From: UBA7803 sp040219135
Lineage (GTDB): Bacteria; Pseudomonadota; Gammaproteobacteria; Pseudomonadales; Azotimanducaceae
Length of the DNA: 64,000 nt
Direction of reading: 5' to 3'
Assembly: GCA_040219135.1 (NCBI GenBank)
Contig: JAVJTA010000003.1
Location: 62,001-126,000, forward strand
Under the pieces are notes generated by a model that was not told the origin of the DNA, made no database searches, and saw only the letters and a program-made list of their open reading frames with translations. The translations under genes were made by a program, and so were the position numbers. How positions within the stretch are numbered: position 1 is the stretch's first letter; every line of letters begins with the position of its first letter. Of the stretch, positions 25,532 through 32,666 are shown one piece after another.

Positions 25532-26845
25532 ATGGAATTACTTTGGTACGCACCCTATGCGGTTCCCATCGTGCTGCTTTATGGGTGGTCTGTGGCACGC
25601 AGGCGCCGGCGCGAAAGCGAGAACCGGGCGATCCTCGAGGAGAGCCGCGAGGCCGGGCTGATGTCGCCGCCGTCGCTGCATCCTGTCATCAACACCAGCC
25701 TGTGCATCGGCTGCGAGGCCTGCGTGCACGCCTGCCCGGAATATCCGAAGCACAACGTGCTGGGGGTGATCCGCGGTAAGGCCGGGCTGGTGTCGCCGAC
25801 GGACTGCATCGGCCATGGCGCCTGCAAGACCGCCTGCCCGGTCGGGGCCATCTCCCTGGTGTTCGGCACCCGCGAGCGCGGCGTCGACATTCCGGCGCTG
25901 AGTTCGGAGTTCGAAAGCAACGTGCCCGGGCTGTTCATCGCCGGCGAACTCGGCGGCATGGGGCTCATCCGCAATGCCATCGAGCAGGGCCGTCAGGCCA
26001 TGGAGAGCATCCTCGCCCGGATCGGCCGGTCGCGCGACGAGGGGCAGCTCGACGTCGCCATCATCGGTGCCGGTCCGGCCGGGCTCTCCGCCACCCTGCT
26101 GGCCCACGAGCAGAAGCTTCGCTACGTCACCATCGAGCAGAACGCCCTGGGCGGCACCGTGGCGAGCTTCCCCCGGGGCAAGCTGGTGATGACCGCGCCG
26201 GCGACCCTCGCCATGGTCGGTCAGGTGAAGTTCGGCGAGACCGACAAGGAGACGCTGATCGCGTTCTGGCAGCAGGTTGAGTCGGAGACCGGCATCAACA
26301 TCCACTACCGCGAGCGCATGCTCGACCTCGAACCGCAGCAAGGCGGTTTCCGCATCGATACGGACCGGAACAGCTACCGCGCGCGGACCGTGCTGATGGC
26401 GCTCGGTCGCCGCGGCACGCCACGCACCCTCGACGTGCCGGGCGAGGATCTGCCCAAGGTCGTGTACTCGCTGGTCGACCCGGCGCAGTACGCTGGCAGG
26501 CGGGTCCTGGTCGTGGGCGGGGGCGACAGCGCGCTGGAGGCGGCGCACAGCCTGGCCGACGAACCCGGTACCCAGGTGACCCTGTGCTACCGCGGGAACG
26601 CCTTTGCGCGGGCCAAGCGCAAGAACCGCGACAAGGTCGAACGCTATGCCACCGAACAGCGCATCGTGCTGCTCATGGAGTCGAACGTCGTCCGGGTGGA
26701 ACCGGATTCGGTCACCCTGGAGCAGCGCGGACAGGAACGGACCCTTGCCAACGACGTGGTCATCGTCTGCGCCGGCGGCATCCTGCCCACCGGATTTCTG
26801 CGCGACGTCGGCATCCAGATCGAGACGAAGTATGGACAGGCTTAG
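25532..26845 (+). CDS. Membrane-tethered iron-sulfur flavoprotein (ferredoxin domain plus thioredoxin-reductase-like domain)
   Basis: 437 residues. One N-terminal membrane helix (5-20) is followed by a basic stretch, then a ferredoxin domain. Cluster 1 is C58IGCEACVHACP. Cluster 2 reads C92IGHGACKTACP, with His95 where a second Cys is expected. From about 170 a two-dinucleotide-fold oxidoreductase has FAD motif IIGAGPAGLSA and NAD(P) motif VVGGGDSALEA. No CxxC redox disulfide is present, so it is not a thioredoxin reductase. It probably moves electrons between NAD(P)H and a membrane partner. Its 3' end overlaps the ankyrin gene by 14 bp. Confidence 0.82.
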   Translation: MELLWYAPYAVPIVLLYGWSVARRRRRESENRAILEESREAGLMSPPSLHPVINTSLCIGCEACVHACPEYPKHNVLGVIRGKAGLVSPTDCIGHGACKTACPVGAISLVFGTRERGVDIPALSSEFESNVPGLFIAGELGGMGLIRNAIEQGRQAMESILARIGRSRDEGQLDVAIIGAGPAGLSATLLAHEQKLRYVTIEQNALGGTVASFPRGKLVMTAPATLAMVGQVKFGETDKETLIAFWQQVESETGINIHYRERMLDLEPQQGGFRIDTDRNSYRARTVLMALGRRGTPRTLDVPGEDLPKVVYSLVDPAQYAGRRVLVVGGGDSALEAAHSLADEPGTQVTLCYRGNAFARAKRKNRDKVERYATEQRIVLLMESNVVRVEPDSVTLEQRGQERTLANDVVIVCAGGILPTGFLRDVGIQIETKYGQA

Positions 26846-28778
26846 GAGAACCGCGCTCGCCGTGGCGCTGCTGGCTGGCGCGTTGACGGCCGTGCCGGCA
26901 GCGGCGGCCGCGCTCCCCGACGACGTGCAGCGCGCGCTGCTGCACCGCGACTACGCTGCAGCCCGGATCCTGCTGGGACCGCTGGCGGCGCAATCCGATG
27001 CGGACGCGCTCTACGAGCTCGGGCGGCTTTACGAGCGTGGCCTTGGCGGGAAAGCCGACCCGCGCCAGGCACTCGACTGCCTGACCCGGGCCGCCGAGCA
27101 GGACCACCCGGGAGCCGCCTACCTGGTGGGCACCCTCCACGACAAGGGCCGAGGCACGGCGGCGGATCCGCTGCAGGCCCAGGTCTGGTACGCGCGCTCC
27201 GCGGCCGCCGGTTACGCGCCGGCGCGTAAGCGTCTCGAGGCCCCTGCGGCCCCTGCGGCGTCCGATCGGAGCCTGCACGCGGTGGCCGCGGCCGGCTCGG
27301 CGGGCGCTGTGCGCCGGCTGGCCCGGGAGACCCCGCCGGACACCGTCGATCGGCACGGACGCCTGCCGCTCAACCTTGCGGTGGCGAGCGGCGACGAGGA
27401 TAGCCTGGCGGCGCTGCTCGAGGCCGGTGCCGATCCCGATGCCATCGACGGCGCCGGCAACCGGCCTCTCCACGTGGCGGTGACGTCGCGCTCGCCCGCT
27501 GCACTGACGACGCTGCTCGGGGCGGGCGCTGCCGTGGACGCCCGCGACGGAGCCGGCAACAGCGCGCTCAATCTCGCCGTGGCCGCGGGGTCCGCGGACC
27601 TGGCGCGCATCCTGGTCGAGGGCGGGGCGAGCCCGGAGCTGGCCAACGACGCCGGCTGGACTGCACGCATGCTGGCTGCCCGCAGCGACGGCGACGCCCT
27701 GCGGCGCCTGCTCGGGGCGCAGGCGGTAACGCGTTCCGAGCGCGCCAGCCTGGACCAGCTCGAATCGTTGCGGCGCTCGACCGCCATGCGCGACTGGTCG
27801 CCGCTGGCGGTGGCCGCCTGGTCCGGAGAGCACGCCCTGGTGGAGAAACTACTCGTCCGGGGCGCGGATCCGAACGTCGTCGACGCCACCGGCGTGCCGG
27901 CATTGTTCCGCGCGACCCTCGCCGGACACGTCGAAGTCGCCACGCTGCTGCTGCAGCGTGGCGCGCGTCCGGGTCCGCTCGCCGACGGGCAGAATCTGCT
28001 GCATGTGGTCGCGCGATCCGGCCCGGATGCGCTGATCGCCAGACTGGTCGAGCGCGCCGAGCTGCTCGAACAGCGCGATGCCGGCGGTGCCACGCCCCTG
28101 ATCGTCGCGGCGCGTGCCGGTCGCGAGGCCGCGCTGCGGGCGCTGCTCGTGGCCGGCGCCCGACCCGGTGCGGGCGATGCCAAAGGCATGACGGCGGCCC
28201 ACGTTCTGGCGCAACGGGGTCCGGAGGCCGCGCTGGTGCTGGTGCTCGATGCGGGCGCCAGCGCCGACATCGTGGATGCGGCCGGACGCACGCCGCTGTG
28301 GTGGGCGGCCCGCAACCGCCGTCAGGGCGCCGCCGAGCTCCTGCTGCGGCGCGGCGCCGGTTTCGACGCCGCCGCCGATGGAACCACGCCGCTCCACGTC
28401 GCCGCCGAAGCCGGCGATCCGGTGCTGCTTGGCTCCCTGCTCGCCGCCGGCGCGCCGCTGGATGCCGTTACCGGCACCGGCAGTTCGGCCCTGCTGGTCG
28501 CGGCGGATCGCGGTCATCTGGCTGCGCTACGGGCCCTGCTCGCCGCGGGTGCGGACGTCGACCTGCGCAACGCCGTGGGGGACTCGTCGTTGATCTGCGC
28601 GGTGCGCCAGGGCCACAAGGAGGTCGCTCGGGCCCTGCTCGACGCGGGCGCCAATGCGTCCCAGCGCAATGCGCGCCACGAAAGCGCCCGTCAGCTGGCG
28701 CTAGCCCAGGACGACCCGGAGTGGAAGACGATCGTCGCGGCCCGCGGCGGCCTGCTCGGCCTGCTCGATGGCGGCTGA
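26832..28778 (+). CDS. Exported Sel1/ankyrin repeat protein
   Basis: 648 residues with a signal peptide (1-24). Two Sel1-like repeats (about 55-130: ALYELGRLYERGLGGKADPRQAL, then YLVGTLHDKGRGTAADPLQAQ) precede about 13 ankyrin repeats of the form PLHVAA-GH-LLLL-GAD. The protein is probably a periplasmic scaffold that binds other proteins. The ATG at 26832 is inside the flavoprotein gene in another frame; the reading frame is open further upstream but the signal peptide marks the start. It is likely co-translated with the flavoprotein. Confidence 0.83.
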   Translation: MDRLRRTALAVALLAGALTAVPAAAAALPDDVQRALLHRDYAAARILLGPLAAQSDADALYELGRLYERGLGGKADPRQALDCLTRAAEQDHPGAAYLVGTLHDKGRGTAADPLQAQVWYARSAAAGYAPARKRLEAPAAPAASDRSLHAVAAAGSAGAVRRLARETPPDTVDRHGRLPLNLAVASGDEDSLAALLEAGADPDAIDGAGNRPLHVAVTSRSPAALTTLLGAGAAVDARDGAGNSALNLAVAAGSADLARILVEGGASPELANDAGWTARMLAARSDGDALRRLLGAQAVTRSERASLDQLESLRRSTAMRDWSPLAVAAWSGEHALVEKLLVRGADPNVVDATGVPALFRATLAGHVEVATLLLQRGARPGPLADGQNLLHVVARSGPDALIARLVERAELLEQRDAGGATPLIVAARAGREAALRALLVAGARPGAGDAKGMTAAHVLAQRGPEAALVLVLDAGASADIVDAAGRTPLWWAARNRRQGAAELLLRRGAGFDAAADGTTPLHVAAEAGDPVLLGSLLAAGAPLDAVTGTGSSALLVAADRGHLAALRALLAAGADVDLRNAVGDSSLICAVRQGHKEVARALLDAGANASQRNARHESARQLALAQDDPEWKTIVAARGGLLGLLDGG

Positions 28779-28909
28779 CGCGTCGCTCCGATTCATTTAA
28801 CCTGTCCGGCTACCTGAATACGTAGGTCGGCGCGACCCGTGTCGTGCCGTCGCGCGCTGTCATTCGACGGCGCGCACCGGACATGAATGGACAGGAGGCA
28901 CACGACGCC

Positions 28910-30340
28910 ATGAGCAACGAGAAGAAGTTCTACATCGACGGCCAGTGGGTTGATCCCGTGGGCAAGGAAACCCTCGAGGTGATCAATCCCGCCACGGAAG
29001 AACCCATCGGCAGCATCGCCATGGGCACCAAGGCGGACGTCGACAAGGCGGTTGCTGCCGCCAAGCGGGCCTTCGAGACCTTTTCGAAGACCACCATCGA
29101 GGAACGCGCCGCGCTGCTCGAGAAGATCATCGAGGCCTACAAGGCGCGCATGGGCGACATCGCCAAGACCGTGTCCCAGGAGATGGGCGCGCCCATGAGC
29201 CTGGCCAACGCGGCCCAGGCACCGGCCGGACTGGGGCACCTGATGTACTCGCTGGCGTCTCTGAAGGAGTTTCCGTTCGAGGAAGTGGTGGGCAAGAACA
29301 CCATCGTCCGCGAGCCGATCGGCGTATGCGGGCTGATCACGCCCTGGAACTGGCCGCTCAACCAGATCGCCGCCAAGGTCGGACCGGCCATTGCCGCCGG
29401 CTGCACCATGGTGTTGAAGCCGTCGGAGGTCGCGCCGCTGAACGCCATCCTCTTCGCCGAAGTGATGCACGAGGCCGGCGTGCCCAAGGGCGTGTTCAAC
29501 CTGGTGAACGGCGACGGACCGACCGTCGGCGTGGCCATGTCGTCGCACCCAGACATCGACATGATGTCCTTCACCGGTTCCACCCGAGCCGGCATCTCCG
29601 TGGCCCAGGAAGCGGCCAAGACGGTGAAGCGCGTGGCCCAGGAACTCGGCGGCAAGTCGCCGAACCTGATTCTCGACGACGCCAGCTTCCCGGAAGTGAT
29701 CGCCCGGGACACCTTCGGCGTGTGCATGAACACGGGCCAGTCGTGCAACGCGCCCACGCGCATGCTGGTGCCGATGTCGCGCATGGAGGAGGCTGCCGCC
29801 ATCGCCAAGGCCACCGCCGAACAGATCAAGGTGGGCGATCCGAGCGACGAGAAGACCCAGATCGGACCGCTGGTCTCCGCCGTTCAGTTCGAAAAGGTGC
29901 AGAACCTCATTCAGAAGGGCATCGATGAGGGCGCCAAGCTCGAGACCGGCGGCGTCGGTCGTCCGGACGGGCTGAACCGCGGTTACTTCGTGCGGCCGAC
30001 CATCTTCTCCAACGTCAGCAACGAAATGTCCATCGCCCGGGAAGAGATCTTCGGGCCGGTGCTGTCGCTGATCGGCTACAAGGACGAAGAAGACGCGATC
30101 CGCATCGCCAACGACACCGTCTACGGGCTGTCGGCCTATGTCAGCTCGGGCGATCTGGAGCACGCCGCGAAGGTGGGTCGTGAGATCCGCGCCGGCAACG
30201 TGCACCTGAACGGCGCCGGGGTCGATCCGGCAGCCCCGTTCGGCGGCTACAAGCAGTCGGGCAACGGCCGCGAGTTCAGCAAGTGGGGTCTGGAGGAGTT
30301 CCTCGAGACCAAGGCGCTGCTGGGCTATCACGCCGCCTGA
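28910..30340 (+). CDS. Aldehyde dehydrogenase family protein
   Basis: 476 residues, cytoplasmic, NAD(P)-dependent. Catalytic Cys279 (NTGQSCNAPTR) and Glu245 (RVAQELGGKS) are both present, as are TPWNWPLNQ and the GSTRAG cofactor motif. The substrate is not evident; the closest general type is the broad class of semialdehyde and betaine-aldehyde-like dehydrogenases. ATG at 28910 lies 11 bases after AGGAGG; an in-frame ATG at 28883 would add nine residues. It appears to be transcribed alone and is followed by a good terminator. Confidence 0.93.
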   Translation: MSNEKKFYIDGQWVDPVGKETLEVINPATEEPIGSIAMGTKADVDKAVAAAKRAFETFSKTTIEERAALLEKIIEAYKARMGDIAKTVSQEMGAPMSLANAAQAPAGLGHLMYSLASLKEFPFEEVVGKNTIVREPIGVCGLITPWNWPLNQIAAKVGPAIAAGCTMVLKPSEVAPLNAILFAEVMHEAGVPKGVFNLVNGDGPTVGVAMSSHPDIDMMSFTGSTRAGISVAQEAAKTVKRVAQELGGKSPNLILDDASFPEVIARDTFGVCMNTGQSCNAPTRMLVPMSRMEEAAAIAKATAEQIKVGDPSDEKTQIGPLVSAVQFEKVQNLIQKGIDEGAKLETGGVGRPDGLNRGYFVRPTIFSNVSNEMSIAREEIFGPVLSLIGYKDEEDAIRIANDTVYGLSAYVSSGDLEHAAKVGREIRAGNVHLNGAGVDPAAPFGGYKQSGNGREFSKWGLEEFLETKALLGYHAA

Positions 30341-30366
30341 CGGCACGACTCGCCCGGTGACGAAGG

Positions 30367-30394
30367 AAAAGCGCCCTGCGGGGCGCTTTTTTTT
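30367..30394 (+). terminator. Rho-independent terminator after the aldehyde dehydrogenase
   Basis: Perfect 10-bp stem AAAAGCGCCC/GGGCGCTTTT with a TGCG loop, followed by four more T residues. It begins 27 bp after the stop codon. Confidence 0.92.
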
Positions 30395-30412
30395 GCCGCG
30401 AACGCGGTGCGG

Positions 30413-30444
30413 TTGACAATGACTCAGGAGAGCGTAAGTATAAG
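30413..30444 (+). promoter_or_regulatory. Promoter of the arsR operon
   Basis: A TTGACA box at 30413-30418 is followed by an AT-rich region. A -10 element is likely among AAGTAT (30436, 17-bp spacer) or TATAAG (30439), both inside the first operator. Confidence 0.6.
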
Positions 30445-30466
30445 CTTACCGTAAGCTATAACTTAC
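30434..30466. promoter_or_regulatory. Two tandem GTAAG-N6-CTTAC operators
   Basis: Two palindromes GTAAG-N6-CTTAC lie at 30434-30449 and 30451-30466, centres 17 bp apart, overlapping the probable -10 and start site. They are 45 bp before the ArsR-type gene, so autoregulation is the obvious reading. The stretch is much more AT-rich than the surroundings. Confidence 0.72.
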
Positions 30467-30510
30467 TTAATGACTTACTCAACGTGATGCAAGGGAGGCA
30501 ACCGCTCTCA

Positions 30511-30822
30511 ATGGCCTACCAGGACGTGCTCGTTGCGCTGGCTGATCCCACCCGTCGGGCGGTGTTCGAACGGCTTCGGGGCGGGCCGTGTTCGGTCAGC
30601 GAGATCGCCCGCGACCTGCCGGTGAGTCGGCCGGCGGTGTCGCAGCACCTGAAAGCGCTCAAGGCGGCCGACCTGGTACGGGACGAGCCGCGTGGCACGG
30701 CGCGCATCTACCGAATCCACGCGCCCGCGCTGCTGGAACTGCGGACCTGGCTGGACGGCTTCTGGGACGAAGCGCTGGATCGATTCAAAGACTACGTGGA
30801 GGAAGACGATGCAAGCGATTGA
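30511..30822 (+). CDS. ArsR/SmtB family transcriptional repressor
   Basis: 103 residues, a winged helix: LADPTRRAVFERL, then SVSEIARDLPVSRPAVSQHLKAL as the recognition helix and RIYRIHAPALLEL as the wing. No metal-binding Cys motif is present, so it belongs with the ArsR proteins that pair with SRPBCC (AHSA1) genes. ATG at 30511 has GGGAGG 12 bases upstream; a GTG at 30484 is less likely. It overlaps the SRPBCC gene by 14 bp and is the first gene of a four-gene operon. Confidence 0.9.
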   Translation: MAYQDVLVALADPTRRAVFERLRGGPCSVSEIARDLPVSRPAVSQHLKALKAADLVRDEPRGTARIYRIHAPALLELRTWLDGFWDEALDRFKDYVEEDDASD

Positions 30823-31315
30823 ATTGGCTCCAATAGTTAAGACACTGGACGTAGGCTGTTCGCCGGCCAGGGCGTTCCAGGCGTTCGCGCAAGAAATGGG
30901 CGCCTGGTGGCCGCTGGCCACCCACACCCGGGCCCGGGATGCCGACGGTGAGCGGTCCGTGGACGTGACGGTGGAGCCGCGGGTCGGAGGCCGGATCTTC
31001 GAGACCCTGGCGGATGGTCGAGAACTCGATTGGGGCGAGGTGCTGGTGTGGACGCCGGGGAACGTCGTGGAACTCGCCTGGCGCCTCGGTCTGCCGGCCG
31101 ATCAGGCCACCCGGGTGGCGGTGCGATTCGACCCGCTGGGCAGCGATGGCTGCCGCGTGACACTGACCCACAGCGATTGGGAACGTCTCGGTGAAGCCGG
31201 CATCCAGCGGCGTGAGGGCTACGCCTCCGGCTGGGCAACGGTGTTCGAATCCTGCTACGCGGACCATGTCGGCGCTCACGGTGAGCGTGCGAATCGTCGA
31301 GGAGACAGCCGATGA
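30809..31315 (+). CDS. SRPBCC (AHSA1-like) domain protein
   Basis: 168 residues, cytoplasmic. An Aha1/START-like fold: VGCSPARAFQAFAQEMGAWWP, then GGRIFE and the conserved DWGEVLVWTPGNVVELAWR, and a C-terminal WATVFESCYADHV helix. The fold forms a hydrophobic ligand cavity. Its pairing with an upstream ArsR repressor is very common and suggests it senses, binds or handles a small hydrophobic compound. The reaction is unknown. It overlaps arsR by 14 bp and the GST gene by 4 bp. Confidence 0.83.
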   Translation: MQAIELAPIVKTLDVGCSPARAFQAFAQEMGAWWPLATHTRARDADGERSVDVTVEPRVGGRIFETLADGRELDWGEVLVWTPGNVVELAWRLGLPADQATRVAVRFDPLGSDGCRVTLTHSDWERLGEAGIQRREGYASGWATVFESCYADHVGAHGERANRRGDSR

Positions 31316-31944
31316 AGCTCTACAACTTTGCCCGGGCGCCGAACGGCAAGCGGGTCAACGCGTTCCTGGCAGCCAAGGGACTGGCGGTCGACTGCGTCGC
31401 CGTCGACCTCATTGCCGGCGAGCAGCGCTCGCCCGAGTTCCTGGCGCGCAATCCACGCGGCGAAATACCGCTTCTCGAACTCGATGACGGGACCTGCATC
31501 GCCGAAAGCGTGGCGATATGCCGCTACCTCGAACGTCTGCACCCCGAGCCCGCCCTGTTCGGCAGCAGCCACGAGGAGGAAGCGCTGGTGGAAATGTGGA
31601 ATCGGCGCCTGGAGTTCGGGCTGTTCCGCTCGGTGGCGGACTACTTTCAGCACACCCTCGAGTTCTTCCGCGACCGGGTGCGGCAGGTCCCGGAGTATGC
31701 CGAAGCCTCCAGGGCGTCCGCCATCGAGGCGCTGTCCTGGCTCGATGCCCAGCTCGGTGAGCGGCCGTACGTCGCCGGCGAGCGCTACAGCATTGCCGAC
31801 ATCACGGCTCAGGTTGCCATCGACCTCGGTACGCCGACCCTGTTCGAGACGGGGAGCGCGCCAGCGAACATCGCGCGCTGGCTCGAGTGCGTCCGGCGCC
31901 ATCCGAGCGCAGCCGCCATCCATCAGCCTGAGGCGAGCGCATGA
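31312..31944 (+). CDS. Glutathione S-transferase family protein
   Basis: 210 residues. The thioredoxin-like N-terminal domain has MKLYNFARAPNGKRV, the cis-Pro segment PRGEIPLLELDDG and the glutathione gamma-glutamyl site IAESVAICRYLE. The C-terminal helical domain carries YSIADITAQVAID, the usual N-capping box. It likely conjugates or isomerises a hydrophobic electrophile with glutathione. Overlaps of 4 bp on both sides make it part of the arsR operon. Confidence 0.92.
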   Translation: MKLYNFARAPNGKRVNAFLAAKGLAVDCVAVDLIAGEQRSPEFLARNPRGEIPLLELDDGTCIAESVAICRYLERLHPEPALFGSSHEEEALVEMWNRRLEFGLFRSVADYFQHTLEFFRDRVRQVPEYAEASRASAIEALSWLDAQLGERPYVAGERYSIADITAQVAIDLGTPTLFETGSAPANIARWLECVRRHPSAAAIHQPEASA

Positions 31945-32627
31945 GCGGCCCGAGTCTTCCTGCAATCGTCTCGGAGCCGGACTGGCGCCGGCAGCTCGAC
32001 GCGCTGCAGGCCGAAGAGAAGGCGCTGGCGCGCCAGCGCGACGCCCTGGCGGCGGCGCGTCGACGCCTTCCGGCGGTGCGTATCGATTCCGGGTACCGAT
32101 TCCAGGGTGTGGCCGGCGTGTGTTCCCTCGCTGAGATGTTCGAGGGGCGCCGGCAGCTGATCGTGCATCACTTCATGTTCGCCGAGGGCGTGGGCGGCTG
32201 GCCCGACGCCGGCTGCGTGGGCTGTTCGATGTTTGTCGACAGCATCGTCCACACGGCGCACCTGCACGCGCGTGACGTCAGCTACGCGCTGGTGTCGCTG
32301 GCGCCCCTGGCGCAGCTCGAGGCCTACCGCGCGCGCATGAACTGGACCCTGCCCTGGTACTCGTCGGCGGGCAGCTCGTTCAACCGCGACTTCGGCCTGA
32401 CCACAGAGCGGGGCGAGACCTTCGGCGTCAGCGTGTTTCTGCGCGATGGCGACGACGTGTACCGGACCTACTTCACCGATCGGCGCGGGGTCGAAACCCT
32501 CGGCAGCCTCTGGAGCCTGCTGGATCTGACCCCCTACGGCCGTCAGGAGACCTGGGAGGATTCGCCGGCCGGGTGGCCCCAGGAGTCTCCCTACGCGTGG
32601 TGGCGCCGGCACGACGAGTACGCCTGA
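31941..32627 (+). CDS. DUF899 family thioredoxin-like protein
   Basis: 228 residues. A helical N-terminus with many Arg is followed by a thioredoxin-like domain with HHFMFAEGVGGWPDAGCVGCSMF, carrying the CVGC redox-like pair, and the conserved WTLPWYSSAGSSFNRDFG that defines DUF899. The ending DLTPYGRQETWEDSP, YAWWRRHDEY is also typical. These proteins are poorly studied; a thiol or oxidative-stress role is inferred. Last gene of the arsR operon, overlapping the GST gene by 4 bp. Confidence 0.86.
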   Translation: MSGPSLPAIVSEPDWRRQLDALQAEEKALARQRDALAAARRRLPAVRIDSGYRFQGVAGVCSLAEMFEGRRQLIVHHFMFAEGVGGWPDAGCVGCSMFVDSIVHTAHLHARDVSYALVSLAPLAQLEAYRARMNWTLPWYSSAGSSFNRDFGLTTERGETFGVSVFLRDGDDVYRTYFTDRRGVETLGSLWSLLDLTPYGRQETWEDSPAGWPQESPYAWWRRHDEYA

Positions 32628-32666
32628 TGGGCACAGGCGCGGCTCGCGGTGCCGGCCGGTTCCGCC

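Noticed and set aside
25532..26845. Thioredoxin reductase
   Set aside because: The fold is related but the redox CxxC is absent and a two-cluster ferredoxin domain is fused to it.
31236..31256. GGTGTTCGAATCC-like tRNA T-loop
   Set aside because: It lies inside the SRPBCC gene and has no matching acceptor or anticodon stems.
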